Source: a bacterium
GTDB taxonomy: Bacteria > Planctomycetota > Planctomycetia > Isosphaerales > Isosphaeraceae
DNA length: 64,000 nucleotides
NCBI GenBank assembly: GCA_016125085.1
Contig: WGMM01000022.1
Span: 62,001-126,000 of the forward strand
Reading direction: 5' to 3'
In this document: in pieces, positions 24,694 through 34,403 of the stretch
Layout of the letters: every line of letters begins with the position of its first letter
Position numbering within the stretch: position 1 is the first letter of the stretch
Translations under genes and position numbers: made by a program
Notes under the pieces: model-generated
Database searches by the model: none
What the model was told of the DNA's origin: nothing
What the model saw: only the letters and a program-made list of their open reading frames with translations

Positions 24694-25371
24694 ATGAGTC
24701 GAGTAAGACTTGCGTGTTTGATGTTGAGCCTTCAGGCGTTGTTTCTGAACAGCCAATCGCCAACTCAAGCTGCTGACCTTGTCGTGTTCGGCAACCTCGG
24801 AGCCGACGCGAATGGGGCCTTGGGCACGACGAACACTGATATCGGCACCGGCAGCCTGGTTGCTGCGAACTGGCTGGCCCAGGGCTTCGACACGGGAAGC
24901 TCGACCTATCTCACGATCAAATCGGTGACGCTCGGAATCTTCGGTTCGGATTCCACCACAATCCCCGTCTCCGTCTCGATTTATTCTGCCTCGGGAAATG
25001 ATCCAGGAACGGAACTCTATCAGTCCAGCGTAACGCCGGTCGGAAATACCGGGCTCTACAATTTCGCGTTTTCGAATGCGGTCCTTCAGCCTGGCACCTC
25101 GTATTTCATACTTCCAGATAGCGGAAGCTGGTACTACAGGGGCGGTCCACCTGGCAATCCAGTTGCTCAATACGATTCCGGCTACAGTTACGTCAGCACC
25201 CGCGAGAGTTACGACACAGGGGCTTCGCCTGCGGGTCCCTGGTTTGCGACCGATTCGCGTTACGCGTTCGCGGTTTTCGCTGTCCCCGAACCCTCGACGA
25301 TTCTGCTGACGGCGACCGGCATCAGTTTGGCATTGCTCGCTTCGAAACGGAAACGGCGAGACAACGACTGA
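24694..25371 (+). CDS. PEP-CTERM exported protein, choice-of-anchor R-like
   Basis: 225 residues from the ATG at 24694 (GGAG about 10 nt upstream), chosen over ATG at 24631 because a clean signal peptide follows (MSRVRLACLMLSLQALFLNS...TQAAD). The body resembles choice-of-anchor R proteins: WLAQGFDTGSSTYLTIKSVT, SIYSASGNDPGTELY and LQPGTSYFILPD. The C-terminus is VPEPSTILLTATGISLALL then KRKRR, a PEP-CTERM sorting signal. It probably follows the same export and processing route as the five other PEP-CTERM proteins in this window. Confidence 0.8.
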   Translation: MSRVRLACLMLSLQALFLNSQSPTQAADLVVFGNLGADANGALGTTNTDIGTGSLVAANWLAQGFDTGSSTYLTIKSVTLGIFGSDSTTIPVSVSIYSASGNDPGTELYQSSVTPVGNTGLYNFAFSNAVLQPGTSYFILPDSGSWYYRGGPPGNPVAQYDSGYSYVSTRESYDTGASPAGPWFATDSRYAFAVFAVPEPSTILLTATGISLALLASKRKRRDND

Positions 25372-25700
25372 ACACGATTCCGCGAGGCCATGGCGTACGA
25401 TTCACTGGCCATGAGGTTCTGACCCGCTTTCAGTATTGTCCCACACTTGGCTACGGATTTCGTGCGGACGACGAAGGCATCGAACCAGATTCGATGCCTT
25501 CGCGAATTTTCGGCACCGTAGGACGTGAATGCGTCGAACCCACTTTTCTTCGATTTCTTCTTGCTTGTCCGAGACTCAAAATTATCCGATAATAGTTTAA
25601 CGCTGGATTCGACCGAATCGATCATGCGTCGCCCGCCTGACCTGCCCAAGGTCCCCTACGAGCCGTGCCTGCCACGGCGACTGACCGGAGCCCGAGCCTG
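25372..25700. other. Intergenic region with a terminator
   Basis: About 330 bases between the PEP-CTERM gene and the DUF1549/1553 operon. It holds the terminator at 25472-25511 and, to its right, an AT-rich stretch (about 25,555-25,625) that probably carries the operon promoter. Confidence 0.5.
25472..25511 (+). terminator. Terminator after the PEP-CTERM gene
   Basis: CGAAGGCATCGAA and TTCGATGCCTTCG form a perfect 13-bp stem with a 5-nt loop, followed by CGAATTTTC. It starts about 100 nt after the stop codon. Confidence 0.75.
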
Positions 25701-27956
25701 ATGCCCCGCCAAGACACCCATCCCAGGCTGACGCCACGTCGCAGCATGCATGCATCGATCGTTCTGCTCTTCGCATCGATTTCGCTGGCTATCGGCACGT
25801 CGAAGGCCCGGGCCAACGAACCGCGCGTCAGCTTCGTGAACGACGTCGTGCCGATCATCACCAAGGCCGGCTGCAACGCGGGCCCCTGCCATGCCAAGGC
25901 AGGTGGCGGGCAGAAGGGCTTTCAGCTTTCCCTGCTTGGCTTCGAGCCGGGCGAGGATTACGAATTCCTGATGATCGACGGCCGGGGCCGCAGGCTTTCG
26001 CTCACCAGGCCCGAAGCCAGCCTGCTGCTGGCCAAGGCCGCGGGCAAAGTGCCCCACGGGGGCGGCGTTCGTCTGGCCGAATCGAGCGACGGCTATCGCA
26101 CGCTCCAGGCCTGGATCGCCCAGGGGGCCGAGTTCGACGGCGCGACGGCCCCTGCCCTCGCTAAGCTCGAACTCACGCCCCAAAAAGCCACGCTCAAGCC
26201 GGGTGAATCGGTCGCGATCAAGGCCATCGCTCATTATGCGGATGGCTCCAGGCGCGACGTCACCGGCCGGGCCCTGTTCGAGTCGAACGACTCGGCCATG
26301 GCCGAAGTCACCGGCGAAGGCGGCGTGAAAGTATCCGACATTCCTGGCCGCGTGTCGGTCATGGTGCGCTATCAGGGCAAAGTGGCCGTGTTCGCCGCAG
26401 CCGTTCCGATGGGTGCGAAGGTCGAGAACCTGCCGCCCGAGAAGAATTTCGTCGACAAGGCCGTGTTCGGCAATCTCAAGGAACTCGGCATTCCGCCCTC
26501 GCCCGTGAGCGACGATGCCACCTTCCTACGCAGGAGTGCCCTGGACATCGCCGGCCGCCTGCCGACCGAGGAAGAATCGCGGGCCTTCCTGGCCGACAAG
26601 TCGCCCGACAAGCGCGACCGCTGGATCGACACCCTTCTGGCCAGCACCGATTACGCCGACTTTTTCGCCGCCAAATGGACGGCCGTGCTGAAAAACCGCC
26701 GCGACGACGCCAGCGACCTGCTTTCGAATTTCGCCTTCCATGCCTGGGTGCGCGACAGTCTTTTGGCCAATAAGCCCTATGACCAGTTCGTCCGCGAGCT
26801 TCTGGCTGCGACGGGGACGGTCGTCGGCAACCCGCCCGTGGCCTGGTACAAGCGGGTCAAAGAGCCGAAAAACCAGATCGAAGACGTCGCCCAGCTCTTC
26901 CTGGGCGTCCGCATGCAATGTGCCCAGTGCCACCACCACCCCTTCGAACGGTGGAGCCAGGACGATTACTACTCCCTGGCAGCCTTTTTCTCGCAAGTCG
27001 GCCGCAAGCCCTCGGCCACCCGGGGCGAAGACCTGATCTTCCACAAGCGGGGCCAGGCCACGGCGACGAACATCAAGACCGGCGCCGCCCTGAAACCCGC
27101 GGCCCTGGGCGACAAGATGCCCGAAATCACGCCCGACGAAGACCCCCGGCTCAAGCTGGCCGACTGGATGAAATCGCCCGAAAATCCGTTCTTCGCCCGG
27201 GCTCTGGTCAACCGCTACTGGAAGCACTTCTTCGGCCGGGGCCTGATCGAGCCTGAGGACGACATCCGCGACTCGAACCCCCCTTCGAACCCCGAACTGC
27301 TTGCCGCGCTCGAAAAGCACTTCGTCGCCAGCGGTTTCGACCTGAAGGACCTCGTGCGGACGATCGCCCGATCAAGCGCCTATCAATTAAGCGCCATCCC
27401 CAATGCCCATAACCTCGGCGACCGCCAGAACTATTCACGGTATTACCCGCGCAGGCTGGGCGCGGAAGTGATGCTGGACGCCATCGACGTGCTGGCCGGC
27501 ACGCGCACCGAATTCGCCAACCTGCCCCCCGGCACGCGGGCCGTCGCCTTGCCCGACAACAGCTACAACGTCTCGTCGCCCTTCCTGAGAGTGTTCGGAA
27601 GGCCTGAGGGGGAAAGCGTTTGCGAGTGCGAGCGAGTGCAATCGTCAAGCCTTGCCCAGAGCCTGCACCTGATCAACGCCGGGGACATTCGCGGTAAGCT
27701 GGCCGCTCCGACGGGCCGGGCCGAAACGCTGGCGAAGTCGGACAAACCGGCTGAAGAGAAAATCCGCGAAATCTACATGGTCGCATTCTCGCGCGAGCCG
27801 AAGCCTGACGAAATGGCTGCCGCGAAAGCCTATCTGAGCGAGAAACGCACCACGGCGGCCGGTCAGCCGATCGATCCGCAGCGGGCCGCGCGCGAGAACT
27901 TCCAGGACATCGTCTGGGCCCTGATCAATTCCAAGGAATTCCTGTTCAACCACTAG
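25701..27956 (+). CDS. DUF1549/DUF1553 planctomycete cytochrome-like protein
   Basis: 751 residues from the ATG at 25701 (GGAG about 12 nt upstream; ATG at 25746 is an alternative). A signal region ends SKARANEP. Then come a cytochrome-like segment with CNAGPCHAKAGGG (about residue 57); one BIG2-type Ig-like domain (about 155-240); DUF1549 (about 250-440) with FLRRSALDIAGRLPTEEE; CAQCHHHPFERW, a CxxCH site; and DUF1553 to the end (NSKEFLFNH). It is first in a three-gene operon with a TIG/PPC protein (8 nt downstream) and a DUF1501 protein. That trio is typical of planctomycetes and suggests one exported complex, with unknown substrate. Confidence 0.9.
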   Translation: MPRQDTHPRLTPRRSMHASIVLLFASISLAIGTSKARANEPRVSFVNDVVPIITKAGCNAGPCHAKAGGGQKGFQLSLLGFEPGEDYEFLMIDGRGRRLSLTRPEASLLLAKAAGKVPHGGGVRLAESSDGYRTLQAWIAQGAEFDGATAPALAKLELTPQKATLKPGESVAIKAIAHYADGSRRDVTGRALFESNDSAMAEVTGEGGVKVSDIPGRVSVMVRYQGKVAVFAAAVPMGAKVENLPPEKNFVDKAVFGNLKELGIPPSPVSDDATFLRRSALDIAGRLPTEEESRAFLADKSPDKRDRWIDTLLASTDYADFFAAKWTAVLKNRRDDASDLLSNFAFHAWVRDSLLANKPYDQFVRELLAATGTVVGNPPVAWYKRVKEPKNQIEDVAQLFLGVRMQCAQCHHHPFERWSQDDYYSLAAFFSQVGRKPSATRGEDLIFHKRGQATATNIKTGAALKPAALGDKMPEITPDEDPRLKLADWMKSPENPFFARALVNRYWKHFFGRGLIEPEDDIRDSNPPSNPELLAALEKHFVASGFDLKDLVRTIARSSAYQLSAIPNAHNLGDRQNYSRYYPRRLGAEVMLDAIDVLAGTRTEFANLPPGTRAVALPDNSYNVSSPFLRVFGRPEGESVCECERVQSSSLAQSLHLINAGDIRGKLAAPTGRAETLAKSDKPAEEKIREIYMVAFSREPKPDEMAAAKAYLSEKRTTAAGQPIDPQRAARENFQDIVWALINSKEFLFNH

Positions 27957-27964
27957 GAGACGCC

Positions 27965-30268
27965 ATGCGAGCCGGATCGCGCCCGAAACCCGCGAATTTC
28001 GCCCGAAGAGCCGCCTGCGCAGCATCTTACGCACTGGCCGCTCTGGCACTTGATGCTGCTTCAGTTTCCGCTCAATCGGTCGGCCTGCCAGCTCCGAGGC
28101 TTTTGACGACCATGCCGATGGGCGGCAAGGCCGGCACGGAGGTCGAAGTTCGCATCACGGGCGAACACCTGGAAGAAGCAGGCGAGCTGAGCTTTTCCGA
28201 CCCTCGCCTGACGGCCACGGCCAAGACCGGGATGGACGGCAAACCGGTACCGAACGTTTTCGTCGTCAAGATCGCGGCCGATTGCCCGCCCGGCATTTAC
28301 GAAGCTCGCGTGATGACGCGTCTGGGCATTTCGTCGACCCGGATTTTCTCGGTCGGCACGCTCGATGAAGTCGTCGAAACGAAGCCGAACGCGACTGTGG
28401 CCGATGCCCTCGAGATGAAAATCGGCAGCGTGGCCAATGGCGTGATCGCGGACCGATCGGTCGACCACCTGAAATTTCAGGCGAAAAAAGGTCAGAAGCT
28501 GGTCATTGACTGCGCCGCCAAGGGGATCGATTCGAAGCTCACGCCGACTCTGATCCTGGCCGACGAAAAGGGCCGCGACCTGGTCGTCGACCGCAGCGCC
28601 GGTTTTCTCGCCTTCGACGTCCCGGCCGACGGCACTTATCTGGTCAAGATCCACGACCTGACGTTCAAAGGTGGCGTCGCCATCTTCTACCGCCTGGCCC
28701 TGCAGGAATCGAAGCCGGGCGAAACCGTCGCGCGCCAGCCGGGCACTGCCGCAGTGAACGCTTTCTCCTGGCCTCCGCAAGGTCTTGCGGCAAAATCGGT
28801 TCTGGCCGAAGCGGACCCCGAAGACCCGGCTGGCAAGCCTCAGAAGGTGACTCTTCCGCTGGATGTCTCCGGCCGCTTCTTCCCGGCAGCCGATGTCGAC
28901 GAATACGAATTCGAGGCGAAAAAGGGCGAAGTCTGGTGGGTCGAAGTCGCATCCGACCGGCTCGGCCGCCCGACGGACGCCTCGGTCCTGGTCCAGAAAG
29001 TGACGAAGGCCAAAGGCGGCGACGGCAAGGAGATCGAAACACGAACCGACGTCGTCGAACTGGCCGACGTGCCCAGCCCCGTGAAAGTCTCCAGCAACGG
29101 ATACGCTTACGACGGTCCGGTTTACGACGCCGGCACAGCCGACCCGATGGGCAAGATTGAGATCAAGGAAGACGGCACCTATCGGCTGAGGATCACCGAC
29201 CTGTTCGGCGGCACGAGGCGCGACCCGGACAACGTCTATCGCCTGATCGTCCGCAAGGCCTCGCCCGATTTCGCCCTGGTCGGCTGGGCGATTCACATGG
29301 AACTTCGCAACGGCGACCGCAACGCCCTTTCGAAACCGCTGGCCCTGCGGGGCGGCTCGACGATGGCGCTTGAAGTGGTCGCGTTTCGCCGCGACGGCTT
29401 CGACGGCCCGATCGAGCTGGCTCTCGAAGGTCTTCCTGAGGGTGTCACGGCCACGGGCCTGAAGATCGCGGCCGGGCAGTCGCGCGGCATGGTCCTGGTT
29501 ACGGCGAAAGAAGATGCCCCGCGTGGCTTCGCCCGGGCGAAGTTCGTGGGCCGGGCCGAAATCGCCGGCGAAAAGGTGGAACGCGCCGGACGCCTGGCTT
29601 CGGTCAGCTGGCCGATTCCTGACAGCTGGGGCGAAATTCCGAACCCCCGCCTGGTGGCCGACGTACCGGTTTCGGTAAGCGGGTTCGACAAGTCGACGAT
29701 CACCGTCGCACCTGTCACACAAAAAATCGAAGCGAAGGCGGGCGAAAAGCTGACGGTACCCCTGAAAATCACGCGTCGAAGCGAATTCTCCGGAGCATCG
29801 TTCCCTGTCAAGGCGATCGGGGCCGGCTTCGAGCGGGTGCCAGGCTTCGAAATCCCCCTGAACGCCGACAAGGCCGAAGCCGTGGTCGACCTGAAAGCCC
29901 TGAATCTGCCGCCCGGCGACCACCTGCTCTCTTTCATCGGCGGGGCTGTCGCCAAATACCGCCACCGGCCCGACCTGGTCACGGCCGCTGAAGCCGAAGT
30001 CAAAAAGGCGAAAGACGAACTCGCCGCCGCCTCGGCCGAAGCCAAAACGACCGCCGAAGCGGCCAAAGTCGCGAGTCTCGAGACCATGAGCCAGGCGAAC
30101 ATGGCCGCCGCGGCAGCCGTTCAACGCGAAAACAGGGCCAAAGAAGCCCTGCCCAAAGCCGAAGCCGCTCTGAAACAGGCCACCGACGCCGCTCAACCGC
30201 GCGATATCGCCGATATCGTCGTCGTCGAACCGATCGCCATTCACATCCAGCCCGCGGAGAAAAAATGA
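27965..30268 (+). CDS. Exported TIG/PPC-domain protein with coiled-coil tail
   Basis: 767 residues; the start lies 8 nt after the previous stop with GGAGA in between. A signal region ends ASVSAQSV. Order: an IPT/TIG-like beta domain (about 45-135, MGGKAGTEVEVRITGEHLEE); a PPC-like domain (about 150-260, VDHLKFQAKKGQKLVIDCAA, GTYLVKIHDLTF); a second PPC-like domain (about 290-430, DEYEFEAKKGEVWWVEVASD); then Ig-like beta domains; and a C-terminal coiled coil of about 80 residues (VKKAKDELAAASAEAKTTAE). There is no peptidase domain, so it is probably a scaffold or binding partner for the DUF1549/1553 and DUF1501 proteins on either side. It ends with a 4-nt overlap into the next gene. Confidence 0.85.
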   Translation: MRAGSRPKPANFARRAACAASYALAALALDAASVSAQSVGLPAPRLLTTMPMGGKAGTEVEVRITGEHLEEAGELSFSDPRLTATAKTGMDGKPVPNVFVVKIAADCPPGIYEARVMTRLGISSTRIFSVGTLDEVVETKPNATVADALEMKIGSVANGVIADRSVDHLKFQAKKGQKLVIDCAAKGIDSKLTPTLILADEKGRDLVVDRSAGFLAFDVPADGTYLVKIHDLTFKGGVAIFYRLALQESKPGETVARQPGTAAVNAFSWPPQGLAAKSVLAEADPEDPAGKPQKVTLPLDVSGRFFPAADVDEYEFEAKKGEVWWVEVASDRLGRPTDASVLVQKVTKAKGGDGKEIETRTDVVELADVPSPVKVSSNGYAYDGPVYDAGTADPMGKIEIKEDGTYRLRITDLFGGTRRDPDNVYRLIVRKASPDFALVGWAIHMELRNGDRNALSKPLALRGGSTMALEVVAFRRDGFDGPIELALEGLPEGVTATGLKIAAGQSRGMVLVTAKEDAPRGFARAKFVGRAEIAGEKVERAGRLASVSWPIPDSWGEIPNPRLVADVPVSVSGFDKSTITVAPVTQKIEAKAGEKLTVPLKITRRSEFSGASFPVKAIGAGFERVPGFEIPLNADKAEAVVDLKALNLPPGDHLLSFIGGAVAKYRHRPDLVTAAEAEVKKAKDELAAASAEAKTTAEAAKVASLETMSQANMAAAAAVQRENRAKEALPKAEAALKQATDAAQPRDIADIVVVEPIAIHIQPAEKK

Positions 30269-31710
30269 GCCATTTCGACGAAACCATCGGCGGCCGGGCG
30301 TGTCGTGGCCCGGTTCCATTCGGCGTCAGCGGTCGGCGGGCCTTCCTTCAGGCCGGCCTGGCCGGGTTCGCCACGCTCAGCCTGCCCAATATCCTGAAGC
30401 TCCAGGCCCGGGCAGCCGAAGCCGGAAAAGCGAAGCCGGACCAGAAAGCCGTCATCATGGTCTGGCAGCCGGGCGGCCTTTCGCACCTGGATTCGTATGA
30501 CCCCAAGCCCGATTCCGGCAGCGAATACCGGGGCCCTTTCAAGCTGATCGACACGAAAGTGCCTGGCCTTCAGTTCACCGAACTCATGCCCCGGCAGGCG
30601 GCCATCGCCGACAAGCTGGTCGTCATGCGCGGCATGCGGCAAACCGCCGGTGGCCACCCGGCCGGTTCGATGCAGCTCCTCTCAGGCGACCCCGACACGC
30701 GCGACAAGCCCAAGCCCAAGTACCCGGACTGGATGACCGTCGCCCACTATATGCTCACGCGTAACGGCAAGCGGGATAACCCTTTGCCGACCTACGTAGG
30801 CGTCAATCCCTCGCTCGAATACTGCGGCCCGGCCTATCTGGGCGATGCCTATTCCCCGTTCGTCGTTTCCGGCGATCCGAATTCTCCCAGCTTCTCCGTG
30901 CCCAACATCGGCCTGACGGATGCCGACGAAGTGCGCCGGCTGGGCCGAAGGTCGACGTTGCGGCAGAAGCTCGATACGCTCGAACGGTCGTTCGACCAGG
31001 CGCGCGAACTATCGGCCCTCGACGAATTCGAGTCGCAGGCCTTGACATTGCTGACTAATCCACAGACGAAAGTCGCCTTTGACCTGAGCCGGGAAGACCC
31101 CAAAGTGCGCGACCGCTACGGTCGCAACGCCTGGGGCCAGCAACTCCTGCTTGCCCGGCGGCTGGTCGAAGCGGGCGTGAATGTCCTTTCGACAGCCTTG
31201 AGTGGCCCGCTGTGCGGCCGCGTAGGCAATTGGGACGATCATGCCGTGAATCATAACGTCTTCGAAGCCATGAAGTTCCGGGCCGATGTCTACGACCGTG
31301 CCGTATCGGCCCTGATCGAGGACATCTATGCCCGGGGCCTGGACAAGCGGGTGCTCGTCGTGGTGACGGGCGAATTCGGCCGCACTCCCAAGATCAACTA
31401 CGCTGCCAGCACTGGTGCGGGTAACGCGAGCGCTCCGGCCGGTACGAGTCAGCCTGGCAGGGACCACTGGCCACGTGGTTTTTCGAACATTTGGGCCGGG
31501 GGTGGTATCGAAACGGGCCGGTTCGTGGGTGCCACAGATAAGCGTGGCGAAGATGCGATCGAAAGGATCAGCGGGCCAGGCGACTTCCTGGCCACAATCT
31601 ATCACCACCTCGGAATCGACTACGCCACAACCTTCATCCGCGACTTCAACGGCCGTCCGACTCCCATAGTCGACCACGGCCACGCAATCACGGAACTCAT
31701 TTCCACATAA
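30265..31710 (+). CDS. DUF1501 exported protein (alkaline-phosphatase-like fold)
   Basis: 481 residues; its ATG overlaps the upstream stop (ATGA). The N-terminus SGRRAFLQAGLAGFATLSL is a twin-arginine-like signal. The DUF1501 body is recognised by KAVIMVWQPGGLSHLDSYDPKP, the GPFKLIDTKVPGLQFTELMP segment, MRGMRQTAGGHPAGSMQLLSG, VVVTGEFGRTPKIN and a GRDHWPRGFSNIWAGGGIE block. The last corresponds to the metal-site region of sulfatase/phosphatase-like enzymes. Members are often annotated as sulfatase-like, but the activity is unproven. It completes the operon begun at 25701 and is followed by a stem-loop. Confidence 0.9.
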   Translation: MSHFDETIGGRACRGPVPFGVSGRRAFLQAGLAGFATLSLPNILKLQARAAEAGKAKPDQKAVIMVWQPGGLSHLDSYDPKPDSGSEYRGPFKLIDTKVPGLQFTELMPRQAAIADKLVVMRGMRQTAGGHPAGSMQLLSGDPDTRDKPKPKYPDWMTVAHYMLTRNGKRDNPLPTYVGVNPSLEYCGPAYLGDAYSPFVVSGDPNSPSFSVPNIGLTDADEVRRLGRRSTLRQKLDTLERSFDQARELSALDEFESQALTLLTNPQTKVAFDLSREDPKVRDRYGRNAWGQQLLLARRLVEAGVNVLSTALSGPLCGRVGNWDDHAVNHNVFEAMKFRADVYDRAVSALIEDIYARGLDKRVLVVVTGEFGRTPKINYAASTGAGNASAPAGTSQPGRDHWPRGFSNIWAGGGIETGRFVGATDKRGEDAIERISGPGDFLATIYHHLGIDYATTFIRDFNGRPTPIVDHGHAITELIST

Positions 31711-32209
31711 ACATTTAGCCTCCGACCAAGAGCCCCGTGGGATCTTCGGATTCCCTGGATCGCCGCTGTCGCCTCCACACTCGATCCCTTCCACGTACGT
31801 TGCCGTATGTCGAAGGGATTCTTGATTTGATGGATGCATCGATGTACGCATTCATTTCACTTACTTAAGCGGCGGAACCTCAGACGAAGTTGCGTTGACG
31901 CCTCCGAAGAAAATATTTTTTGTGATTGAAGTCTAAGTAAGATTTCCTTTTTTTTAGGAATTCATTCGTCCAAAATCGCCCCGATTAGGCCTAAATCCTT
32001 ACCATACCTAAATCGTTCCTCTTTGTCGGATTATGAGAAGTTCCTTGTATGGCGGTTGCCCGTGTTTTTTTTCTACGTTAAACAAATTTTAGCGTAAGAA
32101 ATGAACTGCGCCATGGTTCCGCGATTTCCGATTCGTAAAATGTTGTTGCGAGGATCGCTGAGACGAACGACCTCTGCCGAACGAAGACACCAATTCGAGG
32201 ATTGCGACG
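31711..32209. other. AT-rich intergenic region before the subtilase gene
   Basis: About 500 bases. The left part has the operon terminator (31784-31829). The right part (about 31,860-32,110) is markedly AT-rich with T-runs, a palindrome TTAGGCCTAA (31985-31994) and an imperfect inverted repeat ACGTTAAA...TTTTAGCGT just before 32097. These may be control sites for the protease gene. No reading frame is convincing. Confidence 0.5.
31784..31829 (+). terminator. Terminator after the DUF1501 operon
   Basis: ATCCCTTC/GAAGGGAT and the inner ACGTAC/GTATGT (one G-U) form a two-part stem with one mismatch and a 6-nt loop, followed by TCTTGATTT. It begins about 73 nt after the stop. Confidence 0.7.
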
Positions 32210-33514
32210 ATGTTAAGGATCGAAACGAGAGCCAGCCACAACGTTCGAGGTTTGCTTGGCACATTTGCGGCATCCGGGCTTACGCTCTTGAGTATGGCTG
32301 TCCCGGCAAGTGCGCTGAACCAGGCGGCAGGCGGACCGGAATACATACCCGGACGCTACATCGTCATTCTCAAGGAAGATGCCGGAAAGAACCTGCCGGC
32401 GCCGGCGATCGAAGCCATGTTCAAAGGTCCGGGTGTCATCGCCCATCATGTGTTTTCGCATGCGACCAAAGGCTTTGCGGGCGAATTCTCCGATGCCGCG
32501 CTGGCAGCGGTCAAGAATGACCCCCGAGTCGCCTACGTCGAGCAGGACCAGATCGTCCGTATCGATCAGCGCAAGAGGCCGGGTGGTGGCGGCGGAGGTG
32601 GCAGCTCCTCACAGATCATCCCCTGGGGCATTACCCGGATTGGCCTGGGGACTCCCCTGGCAGGCCCTGTGAATGTGGATGTCGCGATCATCGATACCGG
32701 AATCGACACCAGTCACCCGGATTTGACGGTCGTGGGGGGGATCAATTACTCGGGCGGTGCATCCACGAGCTACTCTGACGGAAACGGCCACGGAACTCAC
32801 GTTGCCGGGACGGTCGCGGCCAAGAACAACACGATCGGCGTGGTCGGTGTCGCCCCTGGCGCCAGACTCTGGTCCGTTCGGGTCCTTGGCTCCAACGGCT
32901 CCGGCACGATGTCGGCCGTGATCGCCGGCGTCGATTGGGTGACGGCCAATGCGAGCACGATCGAAGTCGCCAACATGAGCCTCGGTGGCGGAATCAGTTC
33001 GGCTCTCAACACCGCGATCGACAACGCCGTCGCGGCGGGTGTCACGTTCGCGGTCGCAGCCGGCAACAGCTCGACGGACACGCGTGGATCCAGCCCCGCG
33101 AACAGCACGAACACCGGCGTCATCACGGTTTCCGCTCTCAGCAGCACAGGTGTGTTCGCATCGTTCAGCAACTCTGGTCTGAATTATGCGGATGACAGCG
33201 GTTCCGAGAACGGCGTTGACGTCATCGCTCCGGGGGTCGGCATCATCTCGACCTACATGGGCGGTGGATACGCGACTCTGGACGGCACCTCGATGGCATC
33301 GCCTCACGTCGCTGGAACGGCAGCGCTCTGCAAGGCCTTGAACCCGACCTACAGCCCGGCAGACGTCAAACAGGCCGTCATGACCTCACCGCCGACTGGC
33401 TCCTGGGATGTCGGTCCTGCCGGCATCTTCGGTCTCGGAACCTGGCGGGCCACCTCGGGCGATCGCGACGGGTTCTACGAGCCCCTCATCAATGCCGCCG
33501 CGTTCGCCAACTGA
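32210..33514 (+). CDS. Secreted subtilisin-like serine protease (S8) with I9 propeptide
   Basis: 434 residues; ATG at 32210 with GAGG about 10 nt upstream. Signal peptide to about residue 35 (VPASALNQ), an inhibitor I9-type propeptide (about 43-120: YIPGRYIVILKEDAG...YVEQDQIV), a glycine linker, then the S8 domain. The catalytic triad is complete: Asp162 in VAIIDTGID, His194 in GNGHGTHVAG and Ser361 in GTSMASPHVAG, with the oxyanion Asn in VAAGNSS. It is a secreted endopeptidase of proteinase K/subtilisin type. No C-terminal sorting domain follows; the last 40 residues are a short extension. It is monocistronic, with its own terminator. Confidence 0.93.
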   Translation: MLRIETRASHNVRGLLGTFAASGLTLLSMAVPASALNQAAGGPEYIPGRYIVILKEDAGKNLPAPAIEAMFKGPGVIAHHVFSHATKGFAGEFSDAALAAVKNDPRVAYVEQDQIVRIDQRKRPGGGGGGGSSSQIIPWGITRIGLGTPLAGPVNVDVAIIDTGIDTSHPDLTVVGGINYSGGASTSYSDGNGHGTHVAGTVAAKNNTIGVVGVAPGARLWSVRVLGSNGSGTMSAVIAGVDWVTANASTIEVANMSLGGGISSALNTAIDNAVAAGVTFAVAAGNSSTDTRGSSPANSTNTGVITVSALSSTGVFASFSNSGLNYADDSGSENGVDVIAPGVGIISTYMGGGYATLDGTSMASPHVAGTAALCKALNPTYSPADVKQAVMTSPPTGSWDVGPAGIFGLGTWRATSGDRDGFYEPLINAAAFAN

Positions 33515-33550
33515 ACCGACATCGCGAACACGACGAACCGAAACGTCAAG

Positions 33551-33583
33551 GGCCACCGGTAACCACCGGTGGCCTTTCGCTTT
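33551..33583 (+). terminator. Terminator after the subtilase gene
   Basis: GGCCACCGGT and ACCGGTGGCC form a perfect 10-bp stem with a 4-nt loop, followed by TTTCGCTTT. It may also serve the converging PEP-CTERM gene at 33657. Confidence 0.8.
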
Positions 33584-33656
33584 AGACCGATCCGCCAGAG
33601 ATCCGTCAGTGTGAGAGAGCCGGAAACCAGCCGCCACCTGTGCCCCGCTCGATCGA

Positions 33657-34403
33657 TCACCCGCGCCCCCGACCGGAGCGATTGACTTTGCGGCGGATCC
33701 CCAACCCGAGCGCCCCGACGGACAGGCCGCACAGAACCCAGGTCGATGGCTCAGGAACGGCTGTCGTGATCAGCAATGAATCGATACCGATATAGTTACC
33801 GAAATCGCCCTGCGATCCCGCGTTCGTCACGAAGTACCGGAAAGCGATTCTCCCGGTCGTCGGCCCGCTCAGGCCGCTCAACGTAATATCATATTTGGTC
33901 CAAACTTCCGGATACCCGTTGACGGTCAGGCCAGGATTTACCGTCAGCAGAAGATCGGTGAAATCTCCGACACTCGTATCCGACGAGCCGACATTCGAAC
34001 TGTTTCCCTGGGTGCTCAGACGCACTTCGAGCCGGTCAGGCCAGGTCGAACCAGCTTCTGTCCGCGAGTAAAACGAGAACGTGTCGCCATTGCTGTACAT
34101 CAGCATCGGCGTGATCGCCCAGTTGCTGATCGTTCCGAGGCCATTGACGTTATCGAAATTCGCGGCAAGATACGAATTGTCGGGCCCGGCCTGCGCATCG
34201 AAGATTACCGTGTCTCCCTGAAACCATGCGAGGTCGCCGAGCGGATTGGACAGGTTCTGAAAATTCCAGCCTTTCGAAGTCAGGCCGGAATAATCGTCGA
34301 ACCCCTCGAAAGTCTCGATCGCCGAAGCTGGCATCATCACGCAAAGGCATGCAACGAAAATGCCGGCACTTCTGCGCATCGATCGAATGGATTTCAGGAT
34401 CAT
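33657..34403 (-). CDS. PEP-CTERM protein, choice-of-anchor J-like (tandem copy 1)
   Basis: 248 residues from the ATG at 34403 (GGAGG about 10 nt upstream). A signal peptide ends VMMPASAIETF. The body carries the shared features of a four-gene family here: EGFDDYSGLTSKGWNFQNLS, ISNWAITPMLMYSNGDTFSF, RLEVRLSTQG, SVGDFTDLLLTVNPG, GRIAFRYFVTNAG and NYIGIDSLLITT. The beta-sandwich pattern resembles 'choice-of-anchor J' domains (carbohydrate-binding-like folds of exported proteins). The C-terminus AVPEPSTWVLCGLSVGALGL plus a basic tail is a PEP-CTERM signal. Its precise role is unknown. Confidence 0.8.
   Translation of the reverse strand: MILKSIRSMRRSAGIFVACLCVMMPASAIETFEGFDDYSGLTSKGWNFQNLSNPLGDLAWFQGDTVIFDAQAGPDNSYLAANFDNVNGLGTISNWAITPMLMYSNGDTFSFYSRTEAGSTWPDRLEVRLSTQGNSSNVGSSDTSVGDFTDLLLTVNPGLTVNGYPEVWTKYDITLSGLSGPTTGRIAFRYFVTNAGSQGDFGNYIGIDSLLITTAVPEPSTWVLCGLSVGALGLGIRRKVNRSGRGRG

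Noticed and set aside
28061-30319. 752-codon minus-strand frame
   Set aside because: Covers exactly the TIG/PPC gene on the other strand; composition typical of an antisense frame.
33600-33650. Another copy of the AGCCGGAA repeat
   Set aside because: Only a short shared stretch (AGCCGGAAACC) with reversed order of the rest; not a convincing copy.
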